A stretch of 64,000 bases of DNA from Cyclobacteriaceae bacterium (GTDB taxonomy: Bacteria; Bacteroidota; Bacteroidia; Cytophagales; Cyclobacteriaceae). Position numbers and translations under genes: made by a program. The DNA is taken from NCBI GenBank assembly GCA_016786585.1, contig JAEUUI010000007.1, positions 466,701-530,700 of the forward strand. Direction: 5' to 3'. A model generated the notes under the pieces. The model did not search any database, was not told the DNA's origin, and saw nothing but the letters and a program-made list of their open reading frames with translations. Below are positions 23,380-33,611 of the stretch, one piece after another; the first letter of the stretch is position 1; every line of letters begins with the position of its first letter.

Positions 23380-26175
23380 ATGCGAGAGGCGCAAACAAGG
23401 AAAGAAATCATTGACAACCGCTTGAAGCAAGCTGGATGGAATGTTAGCGACCGTTCACAAGTAATTGAGGAGTATGATATCATTGTAGATTCTAATCTAG
23501 CTCAAGAGGCTCCAACACCTTATGCTGGACATCAATACAGCGACTATGTATTAATCGGCCAAGACGGAAAACCAATTGCAGTTATTGAGGCAAAAAACAC
23601 CTCAGTCGACCCTGCAATTGGAAGAGAGCAGGCTAAACAATACTGTTATAATATTCAGATAAAACAAGGTGGAGAATTACCTTTCTGTTTTTTTACAAAT
23701 GGTCATGAAATTTTCTTCTGGGATTTAGAGAACTACCCTCCAAGAAAAGTTCACGGCTTTCCAACAACGGACGATTTACAACGCTACAAAAACCTTCGTA
23801 AATCACGAAGGACACTAGTAGGAGAACTCATCAATACTAAAATTGCAGGACGAGACTATCAACAAAGAGCAATTCGAGCAGTGCTTGAGGCTGTTGAGAA
23901 AAGGAAGAGGAAATTTCTTTTAGTTATGGCAACGGGCACGGGTAAAACAAGAACTTGTATTGCGTTGGTGGAATCCTTAATGAGAGCAGGTTGGGCAGAA
24001 AAGGTTCTATTCCTTGTTGACCGAATCGCTTTAAGAGACCAGACTTTGGATGCATTTAAAGAAAACTTACCAAACGAGCCGCGATGGCCTAAGGTTGGTG
24101 AAAAGTCAATTGCAAAGGATAGGCGAGTTTACGTGTCAACCTATCCAACAATGCTGAATGTAATAAGAGACGAAAGCAACTCACTTTCGCCTCACTTTTT
24201 TGATTTAGTTGTTGTCGATGAAAGCCACAGAAGCATTTATAACACCTATCAAGAAATTTTGAATTACTTCAATACAATTACACTAGGCTTGACGGCTACT
24301 CCAACAGATGTAATTGACCACAATACCTTTGAACTCTTCGAAACTGAAGATGGTGTCCCAACCTATGCGTATTCCTATGAGGAGGCAGTAAATAACATTC
24401 CGCCCTACCTTAGCAATTTTCAAGTGATGAAAATTAAAACCAAGTTCCAAGATGAAGGAATTAATAAGAGAACAATAACACTTGAAGACCAAAAAAAATT
24501 AATTCTTGAAGGGAAAGAAATTGAAGAAATTAATTTCGAGGGAACCGAGCTTGAAAAAACTGTAAGTAATAGAGGAACAAATGCATTGATTGTTAAAACA
24601 TTCATGGAAGATTGCATTAAGGACTCCAACGGGGTATTACCTGGGAAGTCAATCTTCTTTTGTGTAGGAAAAAATCATGCAAGGGAAATTGAACACATCT
24701 TTGATAACCTCTACCCTGAGTATAAAGGAGAGCTTGCCAAAGTAATTGTATCTGACGACCCAAGAGCATACGGAAAAGGTGGGTTACTCGACCAATTTAT
24801 TCATAATGATATGCCACGCGTGGCAATCAGTGTGGATATGCTGGATACTGGTATTGATGTTAGGGAGTTAGTAAACTTAGTGTTTGCAAAGCCAGTTTTT
24901 TCTTACACCAAGTTTTGGCAAATGATTGGACGAGGAACTCGTTTACTTGAGCCAGAAAAAATAAAACCTTGGTGTACAATAAAGGATGTATTTCTAATAA
25001 TGGATTGTTGGGACAACTTTGAGTATTTTAAACTTAATCCCAGGGGAAAAGAATTAAAGCCTCAAATTCCATTGCCAGTAAGATTGTTTGGATTACGATT
25101 AGATAAAATAGAAAAAACAATTGAACTGGGTGAAACCGAAACCACCAATAGAGAAATTGCAAAGTTAAAGCAGCAAATTGCAGAACTTCCGCAAAACTCA
25201 GTAGTAATCGTGGATGCGAGAAATGATATGCAACGATTATCAGATGGCAATTTTTGGGGTAGTTTAACCCACGATAAAATCGAATTTCTTCGCACAACAA
25301 TTAAACCACTTTTAAGAACTATATCTGAGAAGGATTTCAAAGCGATGAGATTTGAAAAAGATATAGTTGAAGTGTCATTAGCTCAGTTGAATCAAGAGCC
25401 TGAAAAATTCGATACCCTTAAAGACAGTATAATTGAAACCATTGCAAAACTACCGACATCGGTAAATGTTGTAGGAAAACAATCCGAACTCATTCGCCAA
25501 TCTCAAACTAACCAATATTGGACGTCTATTTCAGAAGATAAATACGATGACCTTATCTATAAGCTTGGTCCTTTAATGCGCTTCATCGAATCACTTGTTG
25601 TCCCCCTAGGCCCAGCAAAATTCAACTTACAAGACCTAATCACTCAAAAAGAATTTATTGAATTTGGCCCACAACATGAATCAGTAAGCATCAGTAGATA
25701 CAAGGAGTTGGTAGAGGAAAAAATAACTGAATTGACCGAGACAAACCCGATTTTACAGAAACTAAAGGCAGGTCAGAACATTTCGGAAGATGAAGCTCAA
25801 CAACTAGCCGATGAACTGTATGAGGAACATCCAAATATTACAATCGAATTACTGCGAAGAGTTTATAATCATCGAAAGGCCGAACTTGTTCAGTTTATTA
25901 AACACATTTTAGGAATTGAGCATTTGGAATCATTTCCTGAAACTGTTGCAAAGACGTTTCAAGACTTCATTTCTGCACATAGTTATCTAAGCAGCCGCCA
26001 ATTACAGTTTCTTGACTTGCTCAAGAACTACATAATTGAAAGAGGTGAAATACAAAAGCGAAATCTAATCGAATCACCGTTTACCCTTTTACACCCTGAC
26101 GGTATCAGAGGTGTATTCAATCCAAAAGAGATTGATGAAATTTTAAGTTTAACTCAGAAATTATTAGCAGCATAA
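23380..26175 (+). CDS. hsdR: type I restriction enzyme R subunit (HsdR, EcoEI-like)
   Basis: 931 residues from ATG 23380; a TTG nine codons earlier is possible but adds residues before the usual start. The N-terminal nuclease domain has Asp55 and Glu70-x-Lys72 (PIAVIEAKN), a PD-(D/E)xK site. The helicase motor follows: Walker A ATGTGKT at 184-190, DEAH-box-like VVDESHRS, TATP, and motif VI-like IGRGTRL. The C-terminus matches the EcoEI R-type domain (YLSSRQLQFLDLLKNYI). HsdR translocates DNA and cuts it when the site is unmethylated. First gene of an overlapping hsdRMS operon and start of an AT-rich island. Confidence 0.95.
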   Translation: MREAQTRKEIIDNRLKQAGWNVSDRSQVIEEYDIIVDSNLAQEAPTPYAGHQYSDYVLIGQDGKPIAVIEAKNTSVDPAIGREQAKQYCYNIQIKQGGELPFCFFTNGHEIFFWDLENYPPRKVHGFPTTDDLQRYKNLRKSRRTLVGELINTKIAGRDYQQRAIRAVLEAVEKRKRKFLLVMATGTGKTRTCIALVESLMRAGWAEKVLFLVDRIALRDQTLDAFKENLPNEPRWPKVGEKSIAKDRRVYVSTYPTMLNVIRDESNSLSPHFFDLVVVDESHRSIYNTYQEILNYFNTITLGLTATPTDVIDHNTFELFETEDGVPTYAYSYEEAVNNIPPYLSNFQVMKIKTKFQDEGINKRTITLEDQKKLILEGKEIEEINFEGTELEKTVSNRGTNALIVKTFMEDCIKDSNGVLPGKSIFFCVGKNHAREIEHIFDNLYPEYKGELAKVIVSDDPRAYGKGGLLDQFIHNDMPRVAISVDMLDTGIDVRELVNLVFAKPVFSYTKFWQMIGRGTRLLEPEKIKPWCTIKDVFLIMDCWDNFEYFKLNPRGKELKPQIPLPVRLFGLRLDKIEKTIELGETETTNREIAKLKQQIAELPQNSVVIVDARNDMQRLSDGNFWGSLTHDKIEFLRTTIKPLLRTISEKDFKAMRFEKDIVEVSLAQLNQEPEKFDTLKDSIIETIAKLPTSVNVVGKQSELIRQSQTNQYWTSISEDKYDDLIYKLGPLMRFIESLVVPLGPAKFNLQDLITQKEFIEFGPQHESVSISRYKELVEEKITELTETNPILQKLKAGQNISEDEAQQLADELYEEHPNITIELLRRVYNHRKAELVQFIKHILGIEHLESFPETVAKTFQDFISAHSYLSSRQLQFLDLLKNYIIERGEIQKRNLIESPFTLLHPDGIRGVFNPKEIDEILSLTQKLLAA

Positions 26176-27848
26176 TGTTACAAAATAACTCAACCCTTAA
26201 ATCTCATATCAACAGCCTTTGGAATACTTTCTGGAGCGGTGGTATCAGTAACCCTTTAACTGCTATTGAGCAGATAACCTATTTGCTATTCATGAAGCGC
26301 CTTGATGATATGGAAGCCAAAAGAGAAAGGGATGCTGATTTTACAGGAGACTCATACGTATCGCGATTTAACGGAACATATATTCCTTATGTTGATGAAA
26401 CACTCTATCGGGTTGATGATGGAGGCACGTTCAAATATGAAGAGCAACAAGTGGCTAATAAGGAGCTTGACGAGGCCAAAAAGCGGAGGGATAAATCAGA
26501 GTTGAGATGGTCGTTCTTTAAGACTATGGCACCAGCTGAAAAAATGTTGGAACATGTTCGCTTCAATGTATTTCCATTTATTAGATCATTGAATGGTGGT
26601 ACTTCGCCTTTTACTAAGCACATGGCGAATGCCGTCTTTATAATTGAAAAGCCTTTGTTATTGGTTGAAGCTATAAAACAAATTGAACTTATTTTTCAAG
26701 AGATTGAAAAAGACGCGACCCAAGGAGGCCACGCTTTTCAAGACATTCAGGGCGATGTATATGAAATGTTGTTGAGTGAAATTGCAACGGCTGGTAAAAA
26801 TGGACAGTTTCGTACACCGCGACATATTATAAAATTAATGGCTGATTTAGTTGACCCGAAATTAGGAAAGCGAATTGCCGACCCAGCGTGTGGAACTGGT
26901 GGATTTTTATTGGGCTCGTATCAATACATTTTAAGTGACTTAGTTCGCCAGAAAGACCCTAGTAAATTAGTTAAAGACAATGACGGTTTTGAAAGAGGTA
27001 CACTCTCAGCAGTTTTAACTGAAGATGTTAAGAAAATACTGGAAGATAGCTTTTATGGCTATGATATCGACATCACTATGGTTCGGTTGGGCTTGATGAA
27101 CTTAATGATGCACGGTATTGACAATCCTCACATTGATTATAAAGACACATTGAGTAAAACGTATAATGAGGACGCTCAATATGATATAGTTATGGCTAAC
27201 CCTCCGTTCACCGGAAGTATTGATAAGGGCGATATTAATGAAAGCCTAAAATTGCAGACAACAAAAACAGAACTGCTTTTTGTAGAGCGGATTTATACGA
27301 TGCTTAAAATGGGAGGTGTTGCAGCAATTATAGTTCCTCAAGGAGTCTTATTTAGTTCAGGTAAGGCTTTTACTCAACTGCGTAAAAAGTTAGTTGAGGA
27401 AGCAGAATTAAATGCAGTGATAACTATGCCAAGCGGAGTGTTTAAACCTTATGCAGGCGTAAGTACCTCCATTCTCATTTTTACCAAAGGTGGAGAAACA
27501 GAACACACGTGGTTTTACGAGATGAATAATGATGGCTACGAATTGAATGACAAGCGAAGTGAAAAATTTAAAGAAGGGGGAGTTCGCGATTATGGGGATT
27601 TGCAAGACATTGTTACCAAATATCGAAATAGGAATACTGAAAACGATACAGACCGGACAGCCCAAAGCTTTTTTGTCCTTAAATCAGAAATTGTAGAAAA
27701 CGATTATGATTTAAGTATGAGTAAGTATCAAACGCAAGTATTTGATGCAATTGAGTACAAAGAACCAGCATTGATATTTGAAGAGCTTGAAGCGCTAGAA
27801 GCCAACATTCAGGCAGAGTTGAAAACTCTTAAAGACATGATTGCCTGA
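26175..27848 (+). CDS. hsdM: type I restriction-modification DNA methyltransferase (HsdM)
   Basis: 557 residues. N-terminal helical domain, then an N6-adenine methyltransferase: SAM-binding motif DPACGTGGFLLG near residues 236-247 and catalytic NPPF in DIVMANPPFTGS near 335-347. The start overlaps the hsdR stop by one base (TAATG) and its own stop overlaps hsdS (ATGA type), so the three subunits are translationally coupled. It protects the host site and forms the core of the restriction complex with HsdS. The gene is AT-rich like the rest of the island. Confidence 0.96.
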   Translation: MLQNNSTLKSHINSLWNTFWSGGISNPLTAIEQITYLLFMKRLDDMEAKRERDADFTGDSYVSRFNGTYIPYVDETLYRVDDGGTFKYEEQQVANKELDEAKKRRDKSELRWSFFKTMAPAEKMLEHVRFNVFPFIRSLNGGTSPFTKHMANAVFIIEKPLLLVEAIKQIELIFQEIEKDATQGGHAFQDIQGDVYEMLLSEIATAGKNGQFRTPRHIIKLMADLVDPKLGKRIADPACGTGGFLLGSYQYILSDLVRQKDPSKLVKDNDGFERGTLSAVLTEDVKKILEDSFYGYDIDITMVRLGLMNLMMHGIDNPHIDYKDTLSKTYNEDAQYDIVMANPPFTGSIDKGDINESLKLQTTKTELLFVERIYTMLKMGGVAAIIVPQGVLFSSGKAFTQLRKKLVEEAELNAVITMPSGVFKPYAGVSTSILIFTKGGETEHTWFYEMNNDGYELNDKRSEKFKEGGVRDYGDLQDIVTKYRNRNTENDTDRTAQSFFVLKSEIVENDYDLSMSKYQTQVFDAIEYKEPALIFEELEALEANIQAELKTLKDMIA

Positions 27849-29449
27849 TGGAAACTAAAGAATACAAATTAACGGACATCTGCGACTTCCAAGGCGGAAC
27901 ACAACCGCCCAAAGAAGAGTGGATAAATGAGCCGAGAGAAGGTTATGTTCGAATGCTTCAGATTCGAGATTTTACACAAGGAAAGGAAGAACATGTTGCT
28001 TACGTAAAAGACACAAAGAAACTAAACAAGTGTAAGTCTGATGATATTTTAATTGGACGCTATGGAGCTTCTGTGGGTAAAATTCTCACGGGTTTAGAAG
28101 GAGCCTACAATGTGGCAATAATTAAGACAATACCAAATGAAGAACTACTTTCAAGACGGTACTTGTATTTTGTTTTGACGGGAACAGACTTTCAGAATTT
28201 CATCTTAAACATAGGTGCTCGGGCTGCTCAGGCAGGTTTTAACAAGAATGATTTATCTCTTTTCAAACTTCATATTCCTACTTCAATAGAAGACCAAGAG
28301 AGAATTGCAAGTGTTTTAGAAAAGACACAAAGTCTAATTTCTAAACGAGAAAAGAGCATTGGCTTACTGGATGAATTTTTAAAAATGAAATTTTTGGAAA
28401 CGTTTGGTGATCCAATTTTAAATGAGAAGGGATGGGAAATTAAAAGTGGAGAAGAGTACTGCGAGAACATTTCAGTGGGCGTAGTAATACAACCCGCAAC
28501 TCATTATGTAGAACAAGGAGTAATTGCACTTAGATCCTTGAATATTAAACCTAATAGAATTGACTTAAAGGATATAGTTTTCTTTTCTAAAGAATCGCAT
28601 TCGACTGTGTTGTCAAAGTCAATATTAAGAAAAGGAGACGTTGTTCTTGTAAGAACAGGGAAAACAGGTACCGCTGCTGTCATTCCCAGTGAATTAGATG
28701 GATGTAATTGTATTGACTTAATTATTGCACGCCCGAACATTAAGATTATTGACCCATTCTATCTTTCATACTTCTTTAATTCAGAAAGGGCGAAAGCATT
28801 GGTTCTCTCCAACGAAGTTGGTGGTATTCAAAAGCATTTTAACATCGGAGCAATAAGGGCTCTTGAAATACCAATTCCGCCTCTATCATTGCAAATGAAA
28901 TTCTCTTCGCTCGTTAATCAAATTGATATCTTAAGAGGGCAATACCAAATCAGCCTTGCAAAATTTAATGATTTATACGATGCGTTCAGTCATAAAGCCT
29001 TAAAAGGAGAACTTGAAATCATCAATAGAATTTTAATAGACGCCACAATAAAAGTGGACCCCAAAATCAGCGGTGAAATTATTGCCATTGATAAAATCAA
29101 CAAGGAACTTGAAGAATTCCACAAAAACCAACCACATACAGGTGCTCCAGATAAGATTGACAATACCATTCGGCAGTTAGAAGCAGAACTAAAAATAAAA
29201 GGTGAAATTCCGTTTTGGGATGAGTATGTGAAATATAGAATTGTGAAAGGAAAATTCAAGGAGGCTTTTACATTCGACCAACTCTGGCAAGAAATAAGCA
29301 AATTCCCGTTTGAGACTTTACCCGAATATGATGAAGTAGCTACCATGCTTTTCAGATGGCTGGAAGAAGAGAATTCTTTCATTAAACAAAAGTTCAACGA
29401 GACAACAAAGCAAATTGAATTAATTGTGGATGAAGCTGCTGCGACTTAA
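27848..29449 (+). CDS. hsdS: type I restriction-modification specificity subunit (HsdS) with C-terminal extension
   Basis: 533 residues, longer than the usual 380-460. Two target-recognition domains are joined by the conserved helical spacer (SIGLLDEFLKMKFLETFGDP near residues 158-178), followed by a second helix region near 330-370. Residues from about 395 form an extra helical part with HKNQPHTG, then EIPFWDEYVKYRI and FTFDQLWQEISKFPFETLP. This extension is not part of the standard fold. The gene overlaps the following ATPase gene by 20 bases, so the extension may couple the two systems; that is inference. The recognised DNA site cannot be read from sequence. Confidence 0.9.
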   Translation: METKEYKLTDICDFQGGTQPPKEEWINEPREGYVRMLQIRDFTQGKEEHVAYVKDTKKLNKCKSDDILIGRYGASVGKILTGLEGAYNVAIIKTIPNEELLSRRYLYFVLTGTDFQNFILNIGARAAQAGFNKNDLSLFKLHIPTSIEDQERIASVLEKTQSLISKREKSIGLLDEFLKMKFLETFGDPILNEKGWEIKSGEEYCENISVGVVIQPATHYVEQGVIALRSLNIKPNRIDLKDIVFFSKESHSTVLSKSILRKGDVVLVRTGKTGTAAVIPSELDGCNCIDLIIARPNIKIIDPFYLSYFFNSERAKALVLSNEVGGIQKHFNIGAIRALEIPIPPLSLQMKFSSLVNQIDILRGQYQISLAKFNDLYDAFSHKALKGELEIINRILIDATIKVDPKISGEIIAIDKINKELEEFHKNQPHTGAPDKIDNTIRQLEAELKIKGEIPFWDEYVKYRIVKGKFKEAFTFDQLWQEISKFPFETLPEYDEVATMLFRWLEEENSFIKQKFNETTKQIELIVDEAAAT

Positions 29450-31211
29450 ACTGAACTCTGATTTCAGAAGTCTGCAAGCAGGCTTTGAAATTCACTTTCT
29501 TCGTGATTTTGATAAAGCGAAGATGTGGAACTTCATGCCTTACTGTCTAGTTGGCAGAAATGGAAGTGGCAAATCCAATATTCTTGAAGCACTCGCTGCA
29601 ATATTTTATCATATAGAATGTATCTACTTAAACTACAAGCCAGAAGGTTTTGAAGATGACTTTCATATTGATGGTTCTGAAAGAGAAGCGTTGCACATCG
29701 AAGATATTAAAGGAGCATTTGACCCCAAGAAATGTTCAGTTGATGCATTTGAGTTGGAGTATGTTTATTTTAAGCAAGGTAGTTTTTCAAGAGCGTTCAG
29801 CTCCGCATTTGATTCGGGATATGAAGCAAGAATTCTAATCTCTAAAAATGTTGGAGAATCCCCCAAAGTTATTTGGCTAAACAGGGACGAAATTGAAAAA
29901 AGTAAAAATTTTGAGTTAACAAGGATTGAGGTTAAGCAGTTTCTCCCCGATTATGTTATAGGTTATTCCTCAGGTGAAAACGAAATCCTAAGTCTTCCAT
30001 TCTTTAAGATGCGCTTTATTCACTATGATGAATACGAAGATTCTTTAAGAAACGAAACAGGTTATGCGCAACCTGAAGGCAGATTAGTTTATTTAGATGC
30101 GCAACACAGTCAAGCAGTTTTCCTTACTAACTACTTAATGCAAGAGGAAAGCATACTTGACCCTATATACAAGGCTATTGGTGTTAAAAGAATTAAGCAA
30201 TTCAGAATTATTATTCGTCAGGGCGTTCCAGTAGCTAAATTTAGAACAGAAGAAATGTCACCAGCGCTACGGCCTGATGAATTGGAAATTAATAATGTCG
30301 ATGTTTTTGAATTAACCTATAATCTCCAAAGACGCCCCGAGTCAGAAAAAAAAGACCTAAAGGCAATAGATAAACTTAAGAACTGCGCTACCAGCCAATT
30401 TTTTGATTCCGAGAACAAAATACTTTATCTCGATTATTTCGTTGATAAAGCTGGTGAACTTAAAAAGGCATTTCAGCAAAACTTTGAAGATACTTTCGAA
30501 CTATTCAGAACATTTCAGATTCTATTGACCTTAAATCTTCACGAAGTTGATGTCAAATTGAAGCAAGACCTTTATAAATCAGGTAGCCTTTATGTGAATG
30601 AAACAGTGCCCGTGTTAGCTTCGGATAAACGTCTCATGCGCTTCAAAGATTTCTTAATTGAAAAAGAAAATACCAAAGTAGATATTTTAAGCAAATCGCT
30701 ATCAGATGGAGAGTATCAATACTTACATGCAATAGGGATTTGTTTGCTGTTCAAAAACACAAACTCATTATTCCTGCTTGATGAACCTGAGACCCATTTC
30801 AATCCAGATTGGAGAGCAAAATTTGTTTCTACATTGAGGGATTCTCTTAAAGATCCAGTTGAAAATGAACACTTAAGAGAAATTCTTATTACATCTCATT
30901 CTCCCTTTATTATCTCAGATTGCCATGAAGAAAATGTTTTGGTTTTTAAGAAGGACTTCGAAACTGGAAAAGTATCAGCGGAGAGACCTGGATTTAACAC
31001 GTTTGGTGCTTCCGTTAATCAGATTACTTTGAAAGTCTTTGAAAAACATGAAACCATTGGGAATTATTCTAATTCAGTTTATACTACTTTATATGAACGA
31101 CTTGAAGCTGGTGAAAATCCTGATGAATTGATTGAAAAGGCTGACAGCGAACTAGGCGATTCAGTTGAAAAAATTATGTTTATTAACAAAGCACTTGAGA
31201 AGAAAAAATAA
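29430..31211 (+). CDS. restriction-system-associated AAA ATPase, Septu PtuA-like
   Basis: 593 residues from ATG 29430; a TTG at 29424 is two codons earlier. It is an SMC/ABC-type ATPase: Walker A GRNGSGKS at 42-49, signature LSDGEYQY, Walker B LFLLDEPETHFNP, and the switch ITSHSPFIIS. Such ATPases pair with an HNH partner in Septu (PtuA/PtuB) and in type I systems that carry an extra ATPase gene. It overlaps hsdS by 20 bases and its stop overlaps the HNH gene by one base, so all five genes are one operon. A role in phage defence is inferred from the family and context. Confidence 0.78.
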   Translation: MKLLRLKLNSDFRSLQAGFEIHFLRDFDKAKMWNFMPYCLVGRNGSGKSNILEALAAIFYHIECIYLNYKPEGFEDDFHIDGSEREALHIEDIKGAFDPKKCSVDAFELEYVYFKQGSFSRAFSSAFDSGYEARILISKNVGESPKVIWLNRDEIEKSKNFELTRIEVKQFLPDYVIGYSSGENEILSLPFFKMRFIHYDEYEDSLRNETGYAQPEGRLVYLDAQHSQAVFLTNYLMQEESILDPIYKAIGVKRIKQFRIIIRQGVPVAKFRTEEMSPALRPDELEINNVDVFELTYNLQRRPESEKKDLKAIDKLKNCATSQFFDSENKILYLDYFVDKAGELKKAFQQNFEDTFELFRTFQILLTLNLHEVDVKLKQDLYKSGSLYVNETVPVLASDKRLMRFKDFLIEKENTKVDILSKSLSDGEYQYLHAIGICLLFKNTNSLFLLDEPETHFNPDWRAKFVSTLRDSLKDPVENEHLREILITSHSPFIISDCHEENVLVFKKDFETGKVSAERPGFNTFGASVNQITLKVFEKHETIGNYSNSVYTTLYERLEAGENPDELIEKADSELGDSVEKIMFINKALEKKK

Positions 31212-32287
31212 TGCTTTTTCCATATATCTATATAGCAAATCATTCGATTTACACTTTGCAGACTTGGATGGACGACTTATTCCTAAACGTGTGGTGCAAT
31301 GCTGACCCTGCTGTAGATTACGATATTGAATTACTACCAGACGACCTTAAAGAAATAACGCTAGAAATTGAACGTGATGCAAGAATAAAAAAGGATTATC
31401 TCTATGGTCCAATTGAAAGCGTTTACAAAATATTTCAAATATTTGACCAACCAACAAAGGATTTATTATCACAAGCGTATAGAAACAATAACTCCATTGA
31501 AGATTTATGCAAACAGCAAAACGGTTGCACTCCTTTTTTATATTCGACATTGCATACATTACATGGAGCTTTAAGTGATAAGTTAGAGGAATTTTATAAA
31601 AGCCTTTTTACGGATGTCATCCATTTAAATGCAGTGCAAGCTAGGATTGGAAAAGTTGATGTTCACTACGATGAATTTGTGACTTTAAATGACGAAAGGA
31701 AATGTCCCTTCTGCGGATTAAACAGCATTAAAGGCCCGAATAGAAGTGTTAGAGATGCCTACGACCATTATTTGCCAAAGGACGTTTATCCATTCAACTC
31801 GATTAATTTTAGAAATTTAGCTCCCATGTGTCATGAATGCAATTCATCACATAAACTTCGCCAAGACCCAATAACAAATCCCACAACTCATGTAAGAAGG
31901 CGGGCGTTTTATCCATACGATGCAATCAACTACCAAATAGAAATCAATATCGATTTCAACCACAATGACATTAACACATTAACAGAACACCACATTCAAG
32001 TAACTCTTACTTCCCCAACGCATCAGGACGAAGTAGATACCTGGAAAGAGGTTTTCGGGATTGAGGAGCGATACAAAGAAAAATGTGCTTCAAAAACAGA
32101 TGGGAAGTACTGGTTTATACAGGCAACTGATGAATATCACAACTATCCAGTAGAGGTAAAAGCAATATATTCACAATCGACATGGGTTCAGAAAATGATT
32201 GACGATGCCAATAGGAACAAATTTTCAGTTGGAAATTTTATTAAGGCACAATACTTGGAGAATTGTAGACGGATAGGAGTATTTTGA
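31211..32287 (+). CDS. HNH endonuclease, Septu PtuB-like
   Basis: 358 residues. The HNH fold is in the middle: CPFCG near residue 160, DHYLP near 181, then NFRNLAPMCHECNSSH near 197-212, with two CxxC pairs that should bind zinc. The N-terminal 150 residues and the C-terminal 140 have no named domain. ATG overlaps the ATPase stop (TAATG). In Septu the ATPase controls the HNH nuclease, which degrades DNA upon infection. This pair sits in the type I operon, an arrangement known for Septu-type genes. Confidence 0.75.
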   Translation: MLFPYIYIANHSIYTLQTWMDDLFLNVWCNADPAVDYDIELLPDDLKEITLEIERDARIKKDYLYGPIESVYKIFQIFDQPTKDLLSQAYRNNNSIEDLCKQQNGCTPFLYSTLHTLHGALSDKLEEFYKSLFTDVIHLNAVQARIGKVDVHYDEFVTLNDERKCPFCGLNSIKGPNRSVRDAYDHYLPKDVYPFNSINFRNLAPMCHECNSSHKLRQDPITNPTTHVRRRAFYPYDAINYQIEINIDFNHNDINTLTEHHIQVTLTSPTHQDEVDTWKEVFGIEERYKEKCASKTDGKYWFIQATDEYHNYPVEVKAIYSQSTWVQKMIDDANRNKFSVGNFIKAQYLENCRRIGVF

Positions 32288-32297
32288 CAAAACTGGT

Positions 32298-33572
32298 ATG
32301 CGATTATTTTCTTACTGTATTCCCACTGATGATGGTGCTGCTCCAAATCCGTATTGGGGCGTTTGTACGCTAGCGATTTGTAAGCCTGTAATTCGAAGAG
32401 TTGCAGAAGAGGGCGACTGGATTGTAGGTGTCGGTTCGAAAAACGTAAACGGCAAAGACTACTCGGGCAAATTGGTGTACGCCATGCGCGTAAGTAATAA
32501 GATGACACTCCGGGAGTATGACATACATTGCCAAATGGTGTTGAAGGAGAAAATACCGGATGTTATAAACAACGATTATCGGAGGCAGGTAGGAGATTGT
32601 ATTTATGAATATGAGAATAAAGGTTATGAACACCGGCTTCGCGATAGTGTTCACGGGCCAAAAAACGTTGACAAAGACCTGCGGGGAGTAAACGTCTTAA
32701 TGGCAGATCAATTTTATTATTTTGGTAATAAGGCTGTTGAACTACCCCCGCAATTCTTAATTCTTGCAAGACAAAACCAGGGCCATCAATCTACCAGGAA
32801 TCAGTTTATCAAAAGTGATTTTGTTCAATGGCTTCAAAAAACCTATGAGGCAAACAAACTTTACGGAGAACCTCAGGTTAAGGTGAACTTCGCGAAAGAC
32901 AAAAACGGAAATTATTGTGCAACGCGAAGATGTGAATCAGCTGATGAAGACGAGGCAGCTGACTATTCCGAAGAGAAGTTACCCACACATCACTGGAACT
33001 ATTTTCGTGCGCTCGAAGCAGACTTAAAGACTACTTCGAGGTACATTGAAATTCACCCCGACAATTTCAGTACATTCTCCACCGGCCTTGCTCAGTTGTT
33101 TCTTGCGGCCAGTTCTGAAATCGATGTTGTTTTGAAACAACTCTGCGATCTGCTATCGGGTGAGCAAGTTGGCAATATGAAAGAGTATAGCAGGATCGTT
33201 GCCGAGAAACTACCCTCCCTGCAGGATAAGAGAGTTTTTATTCCCATCTACGGAATTGAGCTTCAGCCATTCAAAGATTGGACCGCTTCAAAGAAGTTTT
33301 CCTGGTGGGATGCCTACAATGAAGTGAAGCATCATCGTAACACACACTATGAAAAAGCGAACTTGGGAAATGCTTTGAATGCTCTTGGGGGTCTTTATAT
33401 ATTGATATTTGAGCTAATCCGCGTTCATAAGGGCAAGTCGGAGGGCGGATTTGGTCAGCACTTTGTATATCGCGATCTTCAACCTCAGCAAGAATTATTC
33501 AGGCTTGAGCGCGAAGAGTATGATCGCGACATTCTTGAAAACCCCCGAAGAATTTACAAGAGAGGTATTTAA
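32298..33572 (+). CDS. Nmad2-domain protein with a C-terminal HEPN-like helical domain
   Basis: 424 residues, 10 bases after the HNH gene. The N-terminus reads MRLFSYCIPTDDGAAPNPYW, then CTLAICKPVIRRVAEEGDWIVGVGSKN, which fits the Nmad2 family (nucleotide-modification-associated domain 2), seen near DNA-modification and defence genes. Residues about 245-385 are helical, with WWDAYNEVKHHRNTHY, resembling HEPN-type domains. The fusion is unusual. Nmad2 activity is not defined, and HEPN proteins are often RNases, but the R-x4-6-H motif cannot be fixed with certainty here. Confidence 0.62.
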   Translation: MRLFSYCIPTDDGAAPNPYWGVCTLAICKPVIRRVAEEGDWIVGVGSKNVNGKDYSGKLVYAMRVSNKMTLREYDIHCQMVLKEKIPDVINNDYRRQVGDCIYEYENKGYEHRLRDSVHGPKNVDKDLRGVNVLMADQFYYFGNKAVELPPQFLILARQNQGHQSTRNQFIKSDFVQWLQKTYEANKLYGEPQVKVNFAKDKNGNYCATRRCESADEDEAADYSEEKLPTHHWNYFRALEADLKTTSRYIEIHPDNFSTFSTGLAQLFLAASSEIDVVLKQLCDLLSGEQVGNMKEYSRIVAEKLPSLQDKRVFIPIYGIELQPFKDWTASKKFSWWDAYNEVKHHRNTHYEKANLGNALNALGGLYILIFELIRVHKGKSEGGFGQHFVYRDLQPQQELFRLEREEYDRDILENPRRIYKRGI

Positions 33573-33611
33573 CGGCGGGTTGTTTGATTAGAAGAATAGA
33601 AACGGCCGTCT

